Part shown: piece by piece, positions 1 to 6,095 of the stretch
Numbering within the stretch: position 1 is the first letter of the stretch
Layout of the letters: every line of letters begins with the position of its first letter
Assembly: GCA_002402905.1 (NCBI GenBank)
Contig: DHGT01000136.1
Coordinates: forward strand, 1,224 to 9,318
Origin: Desulfatitalea sp. UBA4791
GTDB taxonomy: Bacteria; Desulfobacterota; Desulfobacteria; Desulfobacterales; Desulfosarcinaceae
DNA: 8,095 nucleotides
Direction of reading: 5' to 3'
The notes under the pieces: generated by a model
What the model was told of the DNA's origin: nothing
The model's database searches: none
Seen by the model: only the letters and a program-made list of their open reading frames with translations
Program-made: the position numbers and the translations under genes

Positions 1-2016
1 GGCCATATAGGTCCTGCACCGGTCGACATATGCTGAAAAACCTCGCGGGGAGATGATGAGCGGTTTCGTCAGCTCCTCTTTCAGTTCCACCAGTCGTTCA
101 GGCAGGTATTCCGACAACAGCGGCACCTGGAGGTAGATGGCTGCCACAATCACGTCCGTATTGGGATCCTGATCGATAATCCTGATCGATTCCAACAGTC
201 GGTCATCGTCGCAGTTGCCGAAGAGGTCAATGGGGTTGTTGCCCACATTTTTCAAGATCGTTTCGCTGAGACTCTGCTGTTCCGGTTTAAGATTTTTCTC
301 GATCAAGGCCTTCATCCGGCTTCTGGTCCCGGGGGCGAATTCCGCAAGCACCATTCCTTCTTCAGTGACCTGATCGGCAAGGAGGATGCCGGCTCCGCCA
401 CCGACACTGACCACGGCGACCCGGTTGTTGGACGTCTGCGGCTGGCTTGTCAGGATGGACAGCACATTGACCAGGATCTTGGGGTCTTCGGTGAGCTCAT
501 CGACCAGGTAAAAGCCGGCCTGCTCACAGCAGGCCTTGAAGGCCTCGTGACTGCCGGCCAGGGAGGCCGTGTGGGAGAGCGCTGCCTCGGCCCCGCCGCC
601 GGTGCCGCCTTTGATGATCAGGACCGGTTTCTTGTTCGCGACTTCCCGGCCGATCTGCATCAGTTTCAGACCGTCGGCGACCCCTTCCAGATAGATGGCG
701 ACGATTTTGATTTTCGGATCAGCTCCCATGTGTGCCAGAATTTCGGGGACTCCGGCGCTGGCGGCGTTGCCGATGGAAACCCACTTCCCCAGGTTCTGCC
801 TGTCGGCGCTGAACATCTCCAGCAGTTCGAGGCCGATGCCTCCGCTCTGGGAAATAACACCGACGCAATTGGACTGCGGCACCGGCACCGATCGTTGTTC
901 AGGGATGTAATTGGTGTTGAGGCCGGTGAAGTTGTCGATGACGCCCATGCAGTTTGGACCGATAAAGGCGACCTTATATCTTTCACTGATCTCGACCAGT
1001 TGCTGCTCGAGATCGTTCCGGCCCATTTCGGCAAATCCATCGCTGAAGATGATGGCGCCTTTTCCTCCCAATTGGCAGAACTCCTCGAAGATGCTCACTG
1101 TCTTTTCGGAACTTACTGCAAAAACGGCAACTTCAGGAATTTGAGGGAGATCCTTCAGGGAGGGGTAGCAGGGCAGGCCGTGAATCTTCGTCAGTTTCGG
1201 GTGAATCGGATAGAGATTCCTGATCTTCATGCAATTTTTCAAGATGACACCGCCCTGGGTGCCCGGACGGGATGCACCGATCACCGCAACCGATTCGGCG
1301 TTGAAGATGGCATCGATGCTTTGCTGTTTCCACGGCCTGATATCCTCCGCCATCGGTTTGACGATGTTCCCATCACGGATGAGCCTGGCATCAACAATCG
1401 CACAGCCTTCCTCGTACACGATGACGGGGTTCAGATCGAGTTCGCAGATATCCGGATTCTCCGCCATGAGTCTGGAAATGTTGACGGTCAGATCGATGAT
1501 TCTGTCCCGGTCGTAGCGTTGTCCCCTGAATCCGCCAAGGATCCTGCCGACCCGGGTGGTCGTCAGCATGCGTTCCACGTCCTGCCGGGTGAGGATCCCG
1601 ATGCCCATGGCGGCATCGGAATAGAGCTCGACAAATATTCCCCCGATGCCGATCATGGTTACCGGGCCGAAGCCGGGGTCCCGTTTAGCGCCGATGAGCA
1701 GTTCGAACCCTTGTTCCGCCATCCTCTGAACGAGAAGCCCTTCTTTGGTTTCTCTGGAAAAACCGTCGATTTTTTCTTCAATGGCGAGGCATGCGTTTTT
1801 CAGCTGTGATTTGTCGTGAATGTTCAAAAACACCGTCCCTTCATCCGATTTATGGATGATCTTCTCTGAAACGGGCTTCACCGCAACCGGATATCCCATC
1901 TCCTCGGCCGCACCTTCCGCTTCGGCTATGGAGTACACCTGACGGCCATCTGCCACAATGCCGTAACGAGTCAACAGCGCCGCACTTTCTTCAAAATTCA
2001 TCTGTCGTCTGTTCAT
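1..2016 (-). CDS. ADP-forming acyl-CoA (acetyl-CoA) synthetase, beta-alpha fusion, 3' end cut by window
   Basis: The frame is open for 672 codons from ATG at 2016 to the window edge. Members of this family convert acyl-CoA, ADP and phosphate to acid, CoA and ATP, a cytoplasmic substrate-level phosphorylation. An N-terminal ATP-grasp domain (about residues 5-215) carries the beta-type motif IIHKSDEGTV, with His55 at the position of the conserved phosphorylated histidine, and ends in ELDLNPV. A Rossmann CoA-binding domain starts near residue 240 (VAVIGAS, Gly247). The succinyl-CoA-ligase-like part shows GPNCMGV, SQSGG and ALSHTASLAGS, where His482 matches the alpha-subunit phosphohistidine. The order is ATP-grasp first, the reverse of the more familiar alpha-beta fusions. 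The final ligase domain is incomplete; about 30 residues are probably missing. No good ribosome-binding site precedes 2016, so Met6 (2001) is an alternative start. The class is confident; the acyl substrate (acetate, propionate, aryl acids) cannot be read from sequence. Confidence 0.93.
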   Translation of the reverse strand, partial: MNRRQMNFEESAALLTRYGIVADGRQVYSIAEAEGAAEEMGYPVAVKPVSEKIIHKSDEGTVFLNIHDKSQLKNACLAIEEKIDGFSRETKEGLLVQRMAEQGFELLIGAKRDPGFGPVTMIGIGGIFVELYSDAAMGIGILTRQDVERMLTTTRVGRILGGFRGQRYDRDRIIDLTVNISRLMAENPDICELDLNPVIVYEEGCAIVDARLIRDGNIVKPMAEDIRPWKQQSIDAIFNAESVAVIGASRPGTQGGVILKNCMKIRNLYPIHPKLTKIHGLPCYPSLKDLPQIPEVAVFAVSSEKTVSIFEEFCQLGGKGAIIFSDGFAEMGRNDLEQQLVEISERYKVAFIGPNCMGVIDNFTGLNTNYIPEQRSVPVPQSNCVGVISQSGGIGLELLEMFSADRQNLGKWVSIGNAASAGVPEILAHMGADPKIKIVAIYLEGVADGLKLMQIGREVANKKPVLIIKGGTGGGAEAALSHTASLAGSHEAFKACCEQAGFYLVDELTEDPKILVNVLSILTSQPQTSNNRVAVVSVGGGAGILLADQVTEEGMVLAEFAPGTRSRMKALIEKNLKPEQQSLSETILKNVGNNPIDLFGNCDDDRLLESIRIIDQDPNTDVIVAAIYLQVPLLSEYLPERLVELKEELTKPLIISPRGFSAYVDRCRTYMA

Positions 2017-2156
2017 GGTGATCGCAGAAATATCTGGAAAACATTGAGTGAAAAATTGGCATTCCCGGTCGTGAAAAATCACTTATTCGGGCTATCTGAC
2101 ATTTTTGTGGGTAATAAAGCGGTATTATGGCCATCCCGCCATTCTGCCTACGCTGA

Positions 2157-2558
2157 TCAACAACCGCAACCGCATCCACAGGAAGTCCCGCAACCCCCAT
2201 GGGCCAAGGCCCTGGCTACGGCCTGCACCACCTCCCGGTTATCTGCGTCGGTCACACCGGTAATTTCGATTTCCAACTCAATCGTGTCATCGCGAAGCCG
2301 CCCCCCGAGTATTTGACACAGGGGGTGGAAAAGGTGGCCGAAATACGCATGGGCATCGGCGGCCTTGACGCTGACCGTCAGTTTCTCTCCTTCATGTTTA
2401 TCATGGAGTGCGATTTCAAACGGACAGAGTCCGTCACTGGCGACCCCATAGATAAACGCCAAAGATACCGGAGAGCCACTCGTATCACATTTCCCGGGCT
2501 CAATTGCCGTCGATAGCGAAAGCGTGACTTTTTTCAGGAGTTGAACAGTGGCTTCCAT
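2157..2558 (-). CDS. SlyD/FKBP-like small protein with Cys-rich C-terminal tail
   Basis: This 133-residue protein starts at ATG 2558, with AGAGGAG (2566-2572) 7 nt upstream. By eye it aligns with the FKBP part of SlyD: a first strand at residues 11-17, then SPVSLAFIYG (29-38), CPFEIALHDKHEGEKL (45-60), and VSVKAADAHAYFG (62-74), which matches the SlyD DAYG segment. SlyD inserts a chaperone (IF) domain here; this protein has only about 17 residues (75-91). It then resumes with a last strand, IELEIEITGV (93-102). A short helix leads into a tail starting at His120 with cysteines at 123, 127, 129, 131 and 133, recalling the metal-binding tail of SlyD. Prolyl isomerase activity is uncertain because active-site aromatics look changed (DAH in place of DAY). 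A role in metal binding or delivery is inference. The gene lies 54 bp after yceH on the same strand. Confidence 0.72.
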   Translation of the reverse strand: MEATVQLLKKVTLSLSTAIEPGKCDTSGSPVSLAFIYGVASDGLCPFEIALHDKHEGEKLTVSVKAADAHAYFGHLFHPLCQILGGRLRDDTIELEIEITGVTDADNREVVQAVARALAHGGCGTSCGCGCGC

Positions 2559-2612
2559 GAAGTATCTCCTCTGGTTGTGTCGACGTTTATCGGGTGAGAA
2601 TTACGAATATTT

Positions 2613-3251
2613 TCATTGCTTCAAAGCCAGGAGCTCATTTTTCAGCATTTCGAGTTGTTCTTTTAAATATGCCACTGAATTTTCGAGTTCGGTTATGCGA
2701 TCATGATACGTCTCTGCCGCACTCAGGCCCTGATCCCTGCCGCCGCCGCGTTGTTCGAGGTTTTCAGGTTCACCCGCCAGCAGGTGGGCATAACGCTGTT
2801 CTTTCTGGCCTGGTTGTCGCGGCAGTTTGAGCACCAGGCCGATTTCCGAGAGGCTGTCAAGGGCCTGGACAACCTCCTCCAGGTTTTCGAAGGAACACAG
2901 CCTTTCGGTGCGCGCTCGCAGTTCTCCAGCGGTTTGAGGGCCGCGGAGCAGCAACAGACACAACAGGGCCGCTTCGCGCCTGATCAGGTTGGAGGTTTTG
3001 ACAAAGTTGTGCCAGTATTTGGGGACGCGGCTGGCGTCGCTCTGGCAGACAATCTGTTTTTCCTTCAGTGACTGCAAGGCCGCAATTATATCGCTGTCGT
3101 TCAAGGAAAGAACCGGAGATCGGTTCGATTTCTGATTGCAGGCGTTCGTGAGGGCATTCAACGACAGGGGGTAGTATTCAGGAGTGGCCAGTTCCTTTTC
3201 CATCAGACTGCCAAGTACCCTGATCTCGATTTCATTCAGGAGGATATCCAT
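2613..3251 (-). CDS. yceH: YceH family protein (DUF480)
   Basis: This 212-residue protein is colinear with E. coli YceH from the first residues: IEIRVLGSLMEKELATPEYYP, then the family signature ALTNACNQKSNRSPV (about residues 33-47). It continues with LLLLRGPQTAGELRART (about 99-115) and LPRQPGQKEQRYAHLLAGE (about 138-156). The DUF480 region folds as two winged-helix domains in solved family members; its cellular role is not established. A glycine-rich linker (about 168-174) leads to a C-terminal heptad-like helix (about 180-212, ENSVAYLKEQLEMLKNELL), a likely coiled coil for dimerisation. The N-terminus matches the family start, although the Shine-Dalgarno upstream of 3251 is weak. A 375-bp spacer lies upstream, so the gene probably has its own promoter. 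The small SlyD-like gene follows 54 bp downstream. The family call is secure; the function is unknown. Confidence 0.95.
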   Translation of the reverse strand: MDILLNEIEIRVLGSLMEKELATPEYYPLSLNALTNACNQKSNRSPVLSLNDSDIIAALQSLKEKQIVCQSDASRVPKYWHNFVKTSNLIRREAALLCLLLLRGPQTAGELRARTERLCSFENLEEVVQALDSLSEIGLVLKLPRQPGQKEQRYAHLLAGEPENLEQRGGGRDQGLSAAETYHDRITELENSVAYLKEQLEMLKNELLALKQ

Positions 3252-3285
3252 GTGTTTGTGTGGTTTCCAAATATTTTTTATGACA

Positions 3286-3299
3286 GGTTGTATGCAACC
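3286..3299. promoter_or_regulatory. Small inverted repeat upstream of yceH
   Basis: GGTTG-TATG-CAACC has perfect 5-bp arms and lies 35-48 bp upstream of the yceH start. The position suits an operator or a 5' leader hairpin. The arms are short enough to be chance. Confidence 0.25.
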
Positions 3300-3526
3300 A
3301 TATCCTTTGCAAAAATCCGGTACAGCAGATTAACTTCCTTGCTTGGATCGAGGGGGTGAGAGTTGATTTATAGCAACGATTGCAAGCTTTGATTCCTATC
3401 TCTAAATAACTGTAAAATCACTTGGTAAAAACAACCGTTGAATCGATAGATTCCTGCGGTTTCTGGGATGTTGCAGGAGAAGGCCGATACCCAATGCAGG
3501 ACATTTTTCCTAAGCCGTCGTCAAAC

Positions 3527-3599
3527 AATAACCGTTACACAGAAATACCTTTCCGGCATAAGGGGCCGTAACGAAATGGTGAAAAATGTAACGGTTATT
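3527..3599. repeat. Inverted repeat A/A', 13-bp perfect arms
   Basis: AATAACCGTTACA (3527-3539) is the exact reverse complement of TGTAACGGTTATT (3587-3599), with 47 bp between the arms. The left arm of the second repeat (B, 3561-3577) lies inside this interval. The right arm A' shares 3 bases (3597-3599) with arm B'. No target-site duplication is visible around the pair. Confidence 0.85.
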
Positions 3600-3613
3600 T
3601 CGTAACGGCCCCT
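3561..3613. repeat. Inverted repeat B/B', 17-bp arms with one mismatch; hairpin after the GNAT gene
   Basis: AGGGGCCGTAACGAAAT (3561-3577) pairs with ATTTCGTAACGGCCCCT (3597-3613) at 16 of 17 positions around a 19-nt loop. In the minus-strand transcript the hairpin starts 13 nt after the GNAT stop codon, where a terminator or 3'-end protecting structure would sit. No run of U follows it in either direction, so it is not a classic intrinsic terminator. The core GGGGCC...GGCCCC is flanked on both sides by TAA (3559-3561 and 3613-3615), which could be a 3-bp target duplication of a tiny palindromic element or chance. Confidence 0.85.
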
Positions 3614-3626
3614 AAAATCAAATCGA

Positions 3627-4049
3627 TTATTCGGTGAAACCTTTTGCGGCCATAGCATCCCTGTTTTTGAAGTGCGCCATGCCTGTTTTCATTTTACGGA
3701 AATCAAGCGTTGTATAAAATCCTTCCTTGCCCGGGGAGGCATACAGTATCAAATTGCAGTGCGATAGCCTGGTTTGAATGGTTTTTATGATAGCCGACCC
3801 GACCCCTCTGCCCTGATGTTCAGGGCTCACCGCAACATCATAAACAGCAGCCTGATAAACACCATCGGATATGGCTCTGCCGAACCCTATCAATTGGCCG
3901 TTGTGCCAGGCGAACACGGTAGTGTGGCTTGCCTCGAAGGCGCGTTTATGGACCTCGGGCGGGTAATGCGCCATGCCGACATTCTTGAGGGTTGACGCAA
4001 TTATATCCCAGTTGATTCCGGATGTATCGAAGCTTAATTCAATTTCCAT
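3627..4049 (-). CDS. GNAT-family N-acetyltransferase
   Basis: This 140-residue protein is a compact single-domain GNAT, the usual size. Such enzymes move an acetyl group from acetyl-CoA to an amine on a small molecule or protein in the cytoplasm. The core strand VYDVAVSPEHQGRGVGSAII (69-88) contains the acetyl-CoA pyrophosphate-binding loop QGRGVG (79-84). The substrate side is the N-terminal helix region GMAHYPPEVHKRAFEAS (25-41). LILYASPGKEGFYTTLDFRKM near 100-120 is the usual late strand-helix segment with the conserved aromatic. The domain needs almost the whole ORF, which supports ATG 4049, but no Shine-Dalgarno is visible. An A/T-rich stretch (4052-4060) just upstream could be a -10 box, implying a very short leader. 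It follows the receiver-LpxC gene by 91 bp, with a strong hairpin between. Its codons look more A/T-rich at third positions than those of the plus-strand genes. The substrate is unknown. Confidence 0.9.
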   Translation of the reverse strand: MEIELSFDTSGINWDIIASTLKNVGMAHYPPEVHKRAFEASHTTVFAWHNGQLIGFGRAISDGVYQAAVYDVAVSPEHQGRGVGSAIIKTIQTRLSHCNLILYASPGKEGFYTTLDFRKMKTGMAHFKNRDAMAAKGFTE

Positions 4050-4081
4050 AGAGTATAATAGTCGAGATGCGGATTGGCTTT

Positions 4082-4125
4082 GACAACGCCGGGGCGAGCC
4101 GGCTCATCGGCTCGGACGGGTTGTC
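4082..4125. terminator. Strong hairpin between receiver-LpxC and GNAT genes (possible terminator)
   Basis: The stem combines GACAAC/GTTGTC (4082-4087 with 4120-4125), CCG/CGG in the middle, and CGAGCCG/CGGCTCG (4095-4101 with 4108-4114) around a 6-nt loop. It begins 15 nt after the lpxC stop in the minus-strand transcript. There is no U-tract after it on either strand, so it may end transcription only weakly, protect the 3' end, or separate expression of the two genes. Confidence 0.45.
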
Positions 4126-4140
4126 GACGAGTTTCGGCCT

Positions 4141-5466
4141 TCAACTGGAACTGCTCTGGAGAGCCCGGTACAGGCGTTCCACCAGGGCCTGATTGTAACC
4201 ATGGGAGGTCATGTTGGCGGAAATGCGTCCTCGTATGGCATAACCGAGGAGGTACAGGTCCCCGATCATGTCCAGTATCTTGTGGCGCACGAATTCGTCT
4301 GGAAAACGGAGTTCGGTATTGATGACCTTGCCTTCGTGCATGATGATATGGGAGTGGAGATAGCCGCCACCGACCTTTCCCAGTCTCTGGGCTATTTCGA
4401 TGTTCTCAAAGGTGTTGAACGATCGGGCCGGGGCGATCTCCTCTGCAAAAGTTTCGGTCGCCGGGTTGAACGTGAGGATCTGCTCCCCTATTGGCGGAGG
4501 ATAGTCGACTCGCATCGATATCTCGAACCCATCGAAAGGCTCCGCATAGAGATGCTTTTCATGCTTCTTCTCGATGCCCACCCCGAGTTTCCGGCGGATG
4601 ACGGCGACTTTGGTGGAGGCCGGCTGTACCTCTATCCCGGCCTGTTCGATCAGGTCGCAGAAATCCTTGGCGGAACCGTCGATATTCGGCACCTCGTCAT
4701 CGACCTTGATGAGCACGTTGGTTATGCCGTACATGGCAAAGACCGCCATCAGGTGTTCAACGGTACGCACCTGTTGCCTGCCGTTGTCGAGGGTGGTGGA
4801 GTTGGCGGAGAAGGTCTTGGAGGATACCGTCTGGGAAAAATTTCCGACGGAGGTGATATGTCCGGGGATTATCTGGCCATCGAGAGTTTGAAAGACGATT
4901 CCCTCGTCGATGCCCAACGGGCTGAGGATGATGCCGGTTTTCCGGCCGCTCAGGAGCCCCACTCCGTTCAGGACGACATTTTCCCTGAGGGTACGCTGGG
5001 GTTCGGAGGAATCGACCAGTTCCACCATCCCTGGGGGCATCAACAGATCGGCGCTGGCGATTTCAAGTCGTGTATCCGAAGGCAGGGTAGCACTGCTTCC
5101 GGCAGGTTTATGCTCGAGGGCGGATTTGACCTTGTCGAGCAGGACCTCGAGATGCAGCGGTTTTTCCATGAAATCGTAGGCGCCGGCCTTGATGGCGGCC
5201 ACTGCGGTATCGATGCCGGCATGTCCGCTCATCATGATGATGGGGAGTGCCGGAAATCGGCTGTGCAGACGTTTAAGAAGCTGCAACCCGTCTATTCCCG
5301 GGAGCCAGATATCCAGCATAACGAGCGAGGGCTCGATCGTATCGAGCTTTTGCCAGAAGCTTTCGGCATCTTGAAAGACGATGGCCTCATATCCCTCGTC
5401 CTTCAGGATGCCTGCTACCGTGGAACAGATAAAGGGTTGATCGTCGACTATACAAATAGGGTTCAT
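4141..5466 (-). CDS. lpxC: Receiver (REC) domain-LpxC fusion: UDP-3-O-acyl-N-acetylglucosamine deacetylase
   Basis: This 441-residue protein has two complete domains. Residues 1-118 are a response-regulator receiver: acidic pair Asp8-Asp9, phospho-acceptor Asp52 (VMLDIWLPGIDG), switch Ser80 (MMSGHAG) and Lys102 (MEKP). The DIWL motif and AAIKAGAYDFMEKP resemble NtrX. A linker of about 38 residues rich in Ser, Pro and Ala follows. Residues 157-441 are LpxC, the zinc deacetylase of the committed step of lipid A synthesis. They begin QRTLRENVVLNGVGLLSG and keep Glu237-His238 (TVEHL), DGSA (263-266), ARSF (347-350), His395 and Asp399 (DEFVRHKILDMIGDL) and His422 (HGYN). These match E. coli Glu78, His79, His238, Asp242 and His265. 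The protein ends 19 residues after His422, about 20 fewer than in E. coli, so the degradation tail is absent. ATG 5466 is chosen because AGGA lies 5 nt upstream and the receiver starts at once; a frame-extending ATG at 5553 would add 29 non-domain residues. No kinase or other lpx gene adjoins. Phosphorylation control of LpxC is inference. Confidence 0.96.
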   Translation of the reverse strand: MNPICIVDDQPFICSTVAGILKDEGYEAIVFQDAESFWQKLDTIEPSLVMLDIWLPGIDGLQLLKRLHSRFPALPIIMMSGHAGIDTAVAAIKAGAYDFMEKPLHLEVLLDKVKSALEHKPAGSSATLPSDTRLEIASADLLMPPGMVELVDSSEPQRTLRENVVLNGVGLLSGRKTGIILSPLGIDEGIVFQTLDGQIIPGHITSVGNFSQTVSSKTFSANSTTLDNGRQQVRTVEHLMAVFAMYGITNVLIKVDDEVPNIDGSAKDFCDLIEQAGIEVQPASTKVAVIRRKLGVGIEKKHEKHLYAEPFDGFEISMRVDYPPPIGEQILTFNPATETFAEEIAPARSFNTFENIEIAQRLGKVGGGYLHSHIIMHEGKVINTELRFPDEFVRHKILDMIGDLYLLGYAIRGRISANMTSHGYNQALVERLYRALQSSSS

Positions 5467-5471
5467 GACAT

Positions 5472-5477
5472 TCCTGT
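5472..5477 (-). promoter_or_regulatory. Ribosome-binding site of receiver-LpxC
   Basis: On the minus strand this reads ACAGGA, 5 nt before ATG 5466. It decides for the start directly at the receiver domain (MNPICIVDD) over the upstream in-frame ATG at 5553. Confidence 0.65.
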
Positions 5478-5511
5478 CCAAAATATGTATTAGAAAAAGT
5501 GTTTTTCGATG

Positions 5512-5536
5512 TGGCGGAAGGTATGTGGTTCCGCCA
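5512..5536. promoter_or_regulatory. Hairpin/inverted repeat upstream of receiver-LpxC
   Basis: TGGCGGAA (5512-5519) and TTCCGCCA (5529-5536) are perfect 8-bp arms around a 9-nt loop. The element ends 46 bp upstream of the lpxC start. In the minus direction it is followed by an A-run and then TTTTT (near 5494-5505). It could be an operator, a leader hairpin, or the terminator of something transcribed from further upstream. The function is not known. Confidence 0.5.
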
Positions 5537-5771
5537 TCTGTCTCAGCCATCACACCCTTCCCTGTCCCCTCTCATTCCGGGCAAGGGGGTACTGTCTCGG
5601 TCGCCTGCCTGGCACAGCCGGCCATTATTCAGTATCATCCACGACACTACAAAAGAATCGCGGTTGCCGGCAAGATCGATAGCTATTGTACTGGATAAAT
5701 ATTATTTCGCAGCTATTTGGTGGTAGCCGCGGTGCCGACCCTCCGGTGGCGGGCTTCTGCTGCGATAATTT

Positions 5772-5788
5772 TATCTTTACGTAAGATA
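5772..5788. promoter_or_regulatory. A/T-rich palindrome, possible operator
   Basis: TATCTT-TACGT-AAGATA has perfect 6-bp arms around 5 bp. It lies in an A/T-rich patch of the divergent region, about 306 bp from the lpxC start and 435 bp from the nitroreductase start. The dyad has the size of a dimeric helix-turn-helix repressor site, but no matching regulator is identified in the window. Confidence 0.35.
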
Positions 5789-5875
5789 GAATGCAATGGT
5801 GGGGTGTGGAGGTGTTGCAGTGGATCATGCCCAGTCACGGTGCATTCGTGCGTCAGTCCTCTGGGTGCCGCCGCA

Positions 5876-6010
5876 GTGGCGAGCAGGCATGGAGAGGGCC
5901 AATTTGATCGTAGTGTCCGTATCGGAATCCGCGAGGACGAGGCCGGCCTGGAATCCGCACGACTCCACCTCCCCCGGGCGCGGGAGATGGTCGAACTCAT
6001 CAGGAAGTAA
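5876..6010 (+). pseudogene. Possible 3' remnant of an unidentified gene
   Basis: The last 45 codons before TAA at 6008-6010 look more like coding sequence than their surroundings. They give a charged helical stretch (RSVRIGIREDEAGLE, then ARLHLPRAREMVELIRK) with G/C-rich third positions like those of the nitroreductase and NudC genes. The frame stays open upstream to about 5717, but that part has no natural start, no ribosome-binding site and a non-protein-like composition. I do not recognise the family. It may be a decayed gene end or a chance frame. A different reading, the minus-strand ORF ending at 5825, is no better supported. Confidence 0.2.
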
Positions 6011-6095
6011 AAAATGAGGGGTCCGCAACTTGCATGTCAGACATTATGGAATTCTTCAAAGTGAAAAAATATGCCCTTCACAACACGACGTACGC

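Larger units (their letters stand above)
3252..3626. other. Gene-free spacer between the GNAT gene and yceH
   Basis: This is a 375-bp A/T-leaning spacer between two minus-strand genes, with no ORF of gene-like quality on either strand. It holds the interlocked inverted repeats at its GNAT-proximal end (3527-3613). It also has a small inverted repeat TCCTGC (3452-3457) / GCAGGA (3473-3478), the pair GAATC/GATTC near 3440-3453, and GGTTG-TATG-CAACC (3286-3299) close to yceH. The promoter for yceH should lie here, but no convincing -35/-10 pair stands out. Confidence 0.7.

Noticed and set aside
547..1809. 420-codon plus-strand ORF opposite the acyl-CoA synthetase gene
   Set aside because: It is aligned codon for codon with the minus-strand frame, which carries clear family motifs. 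The plus-strand product shows no domain and has no ribosome-binding site.
2071..2082. GTGAAAAATCAC palindrome between the SlyD-like gene and the acyl-CoA synthetase gene
   Set aside because: The arms are only 4 bp in A/T-rich DNA, so chance is likely.
2157..2159. TGA after the Cys-Gly tail read as selenocysteine
   Set aside because: The frame continues without recognisable protein, no selenocysteine-insertion hairpin is evident, and the Cys-rich tail is a natural end for a SlyD-like protein.
4052..4060. TATAAT-like box immediately before the GNAT start
   Set aside because: The perfect hexamer is on the wrong strand, the minus-strand versions lack a -35 at proper spacing, and the implied leader would be almost absent.
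4201..5493. 430-codon plus-strand ORF opposite receiver-LpxC
   Set aside because: It is antisense to a gene with complete catalytic motifs, and the antisense product looks like a codon shadow.
5467..5553. 29-residue N-terminal extension of receiver-LpxC from ATG 5553
   Set aside because: The extension has no domain and crosses the 5512-5536 hairpin, while ATG 5466 has an AGGA at good spacing and begins at the receiver domain.
5825..6028. 67-codon minus-strand ORF in the divergent gap
   Set aside because: There is no recognisable motif and no clear ribosome-binding site, and a competing plus-strand frame covers the same bases with more coding-like third positions.
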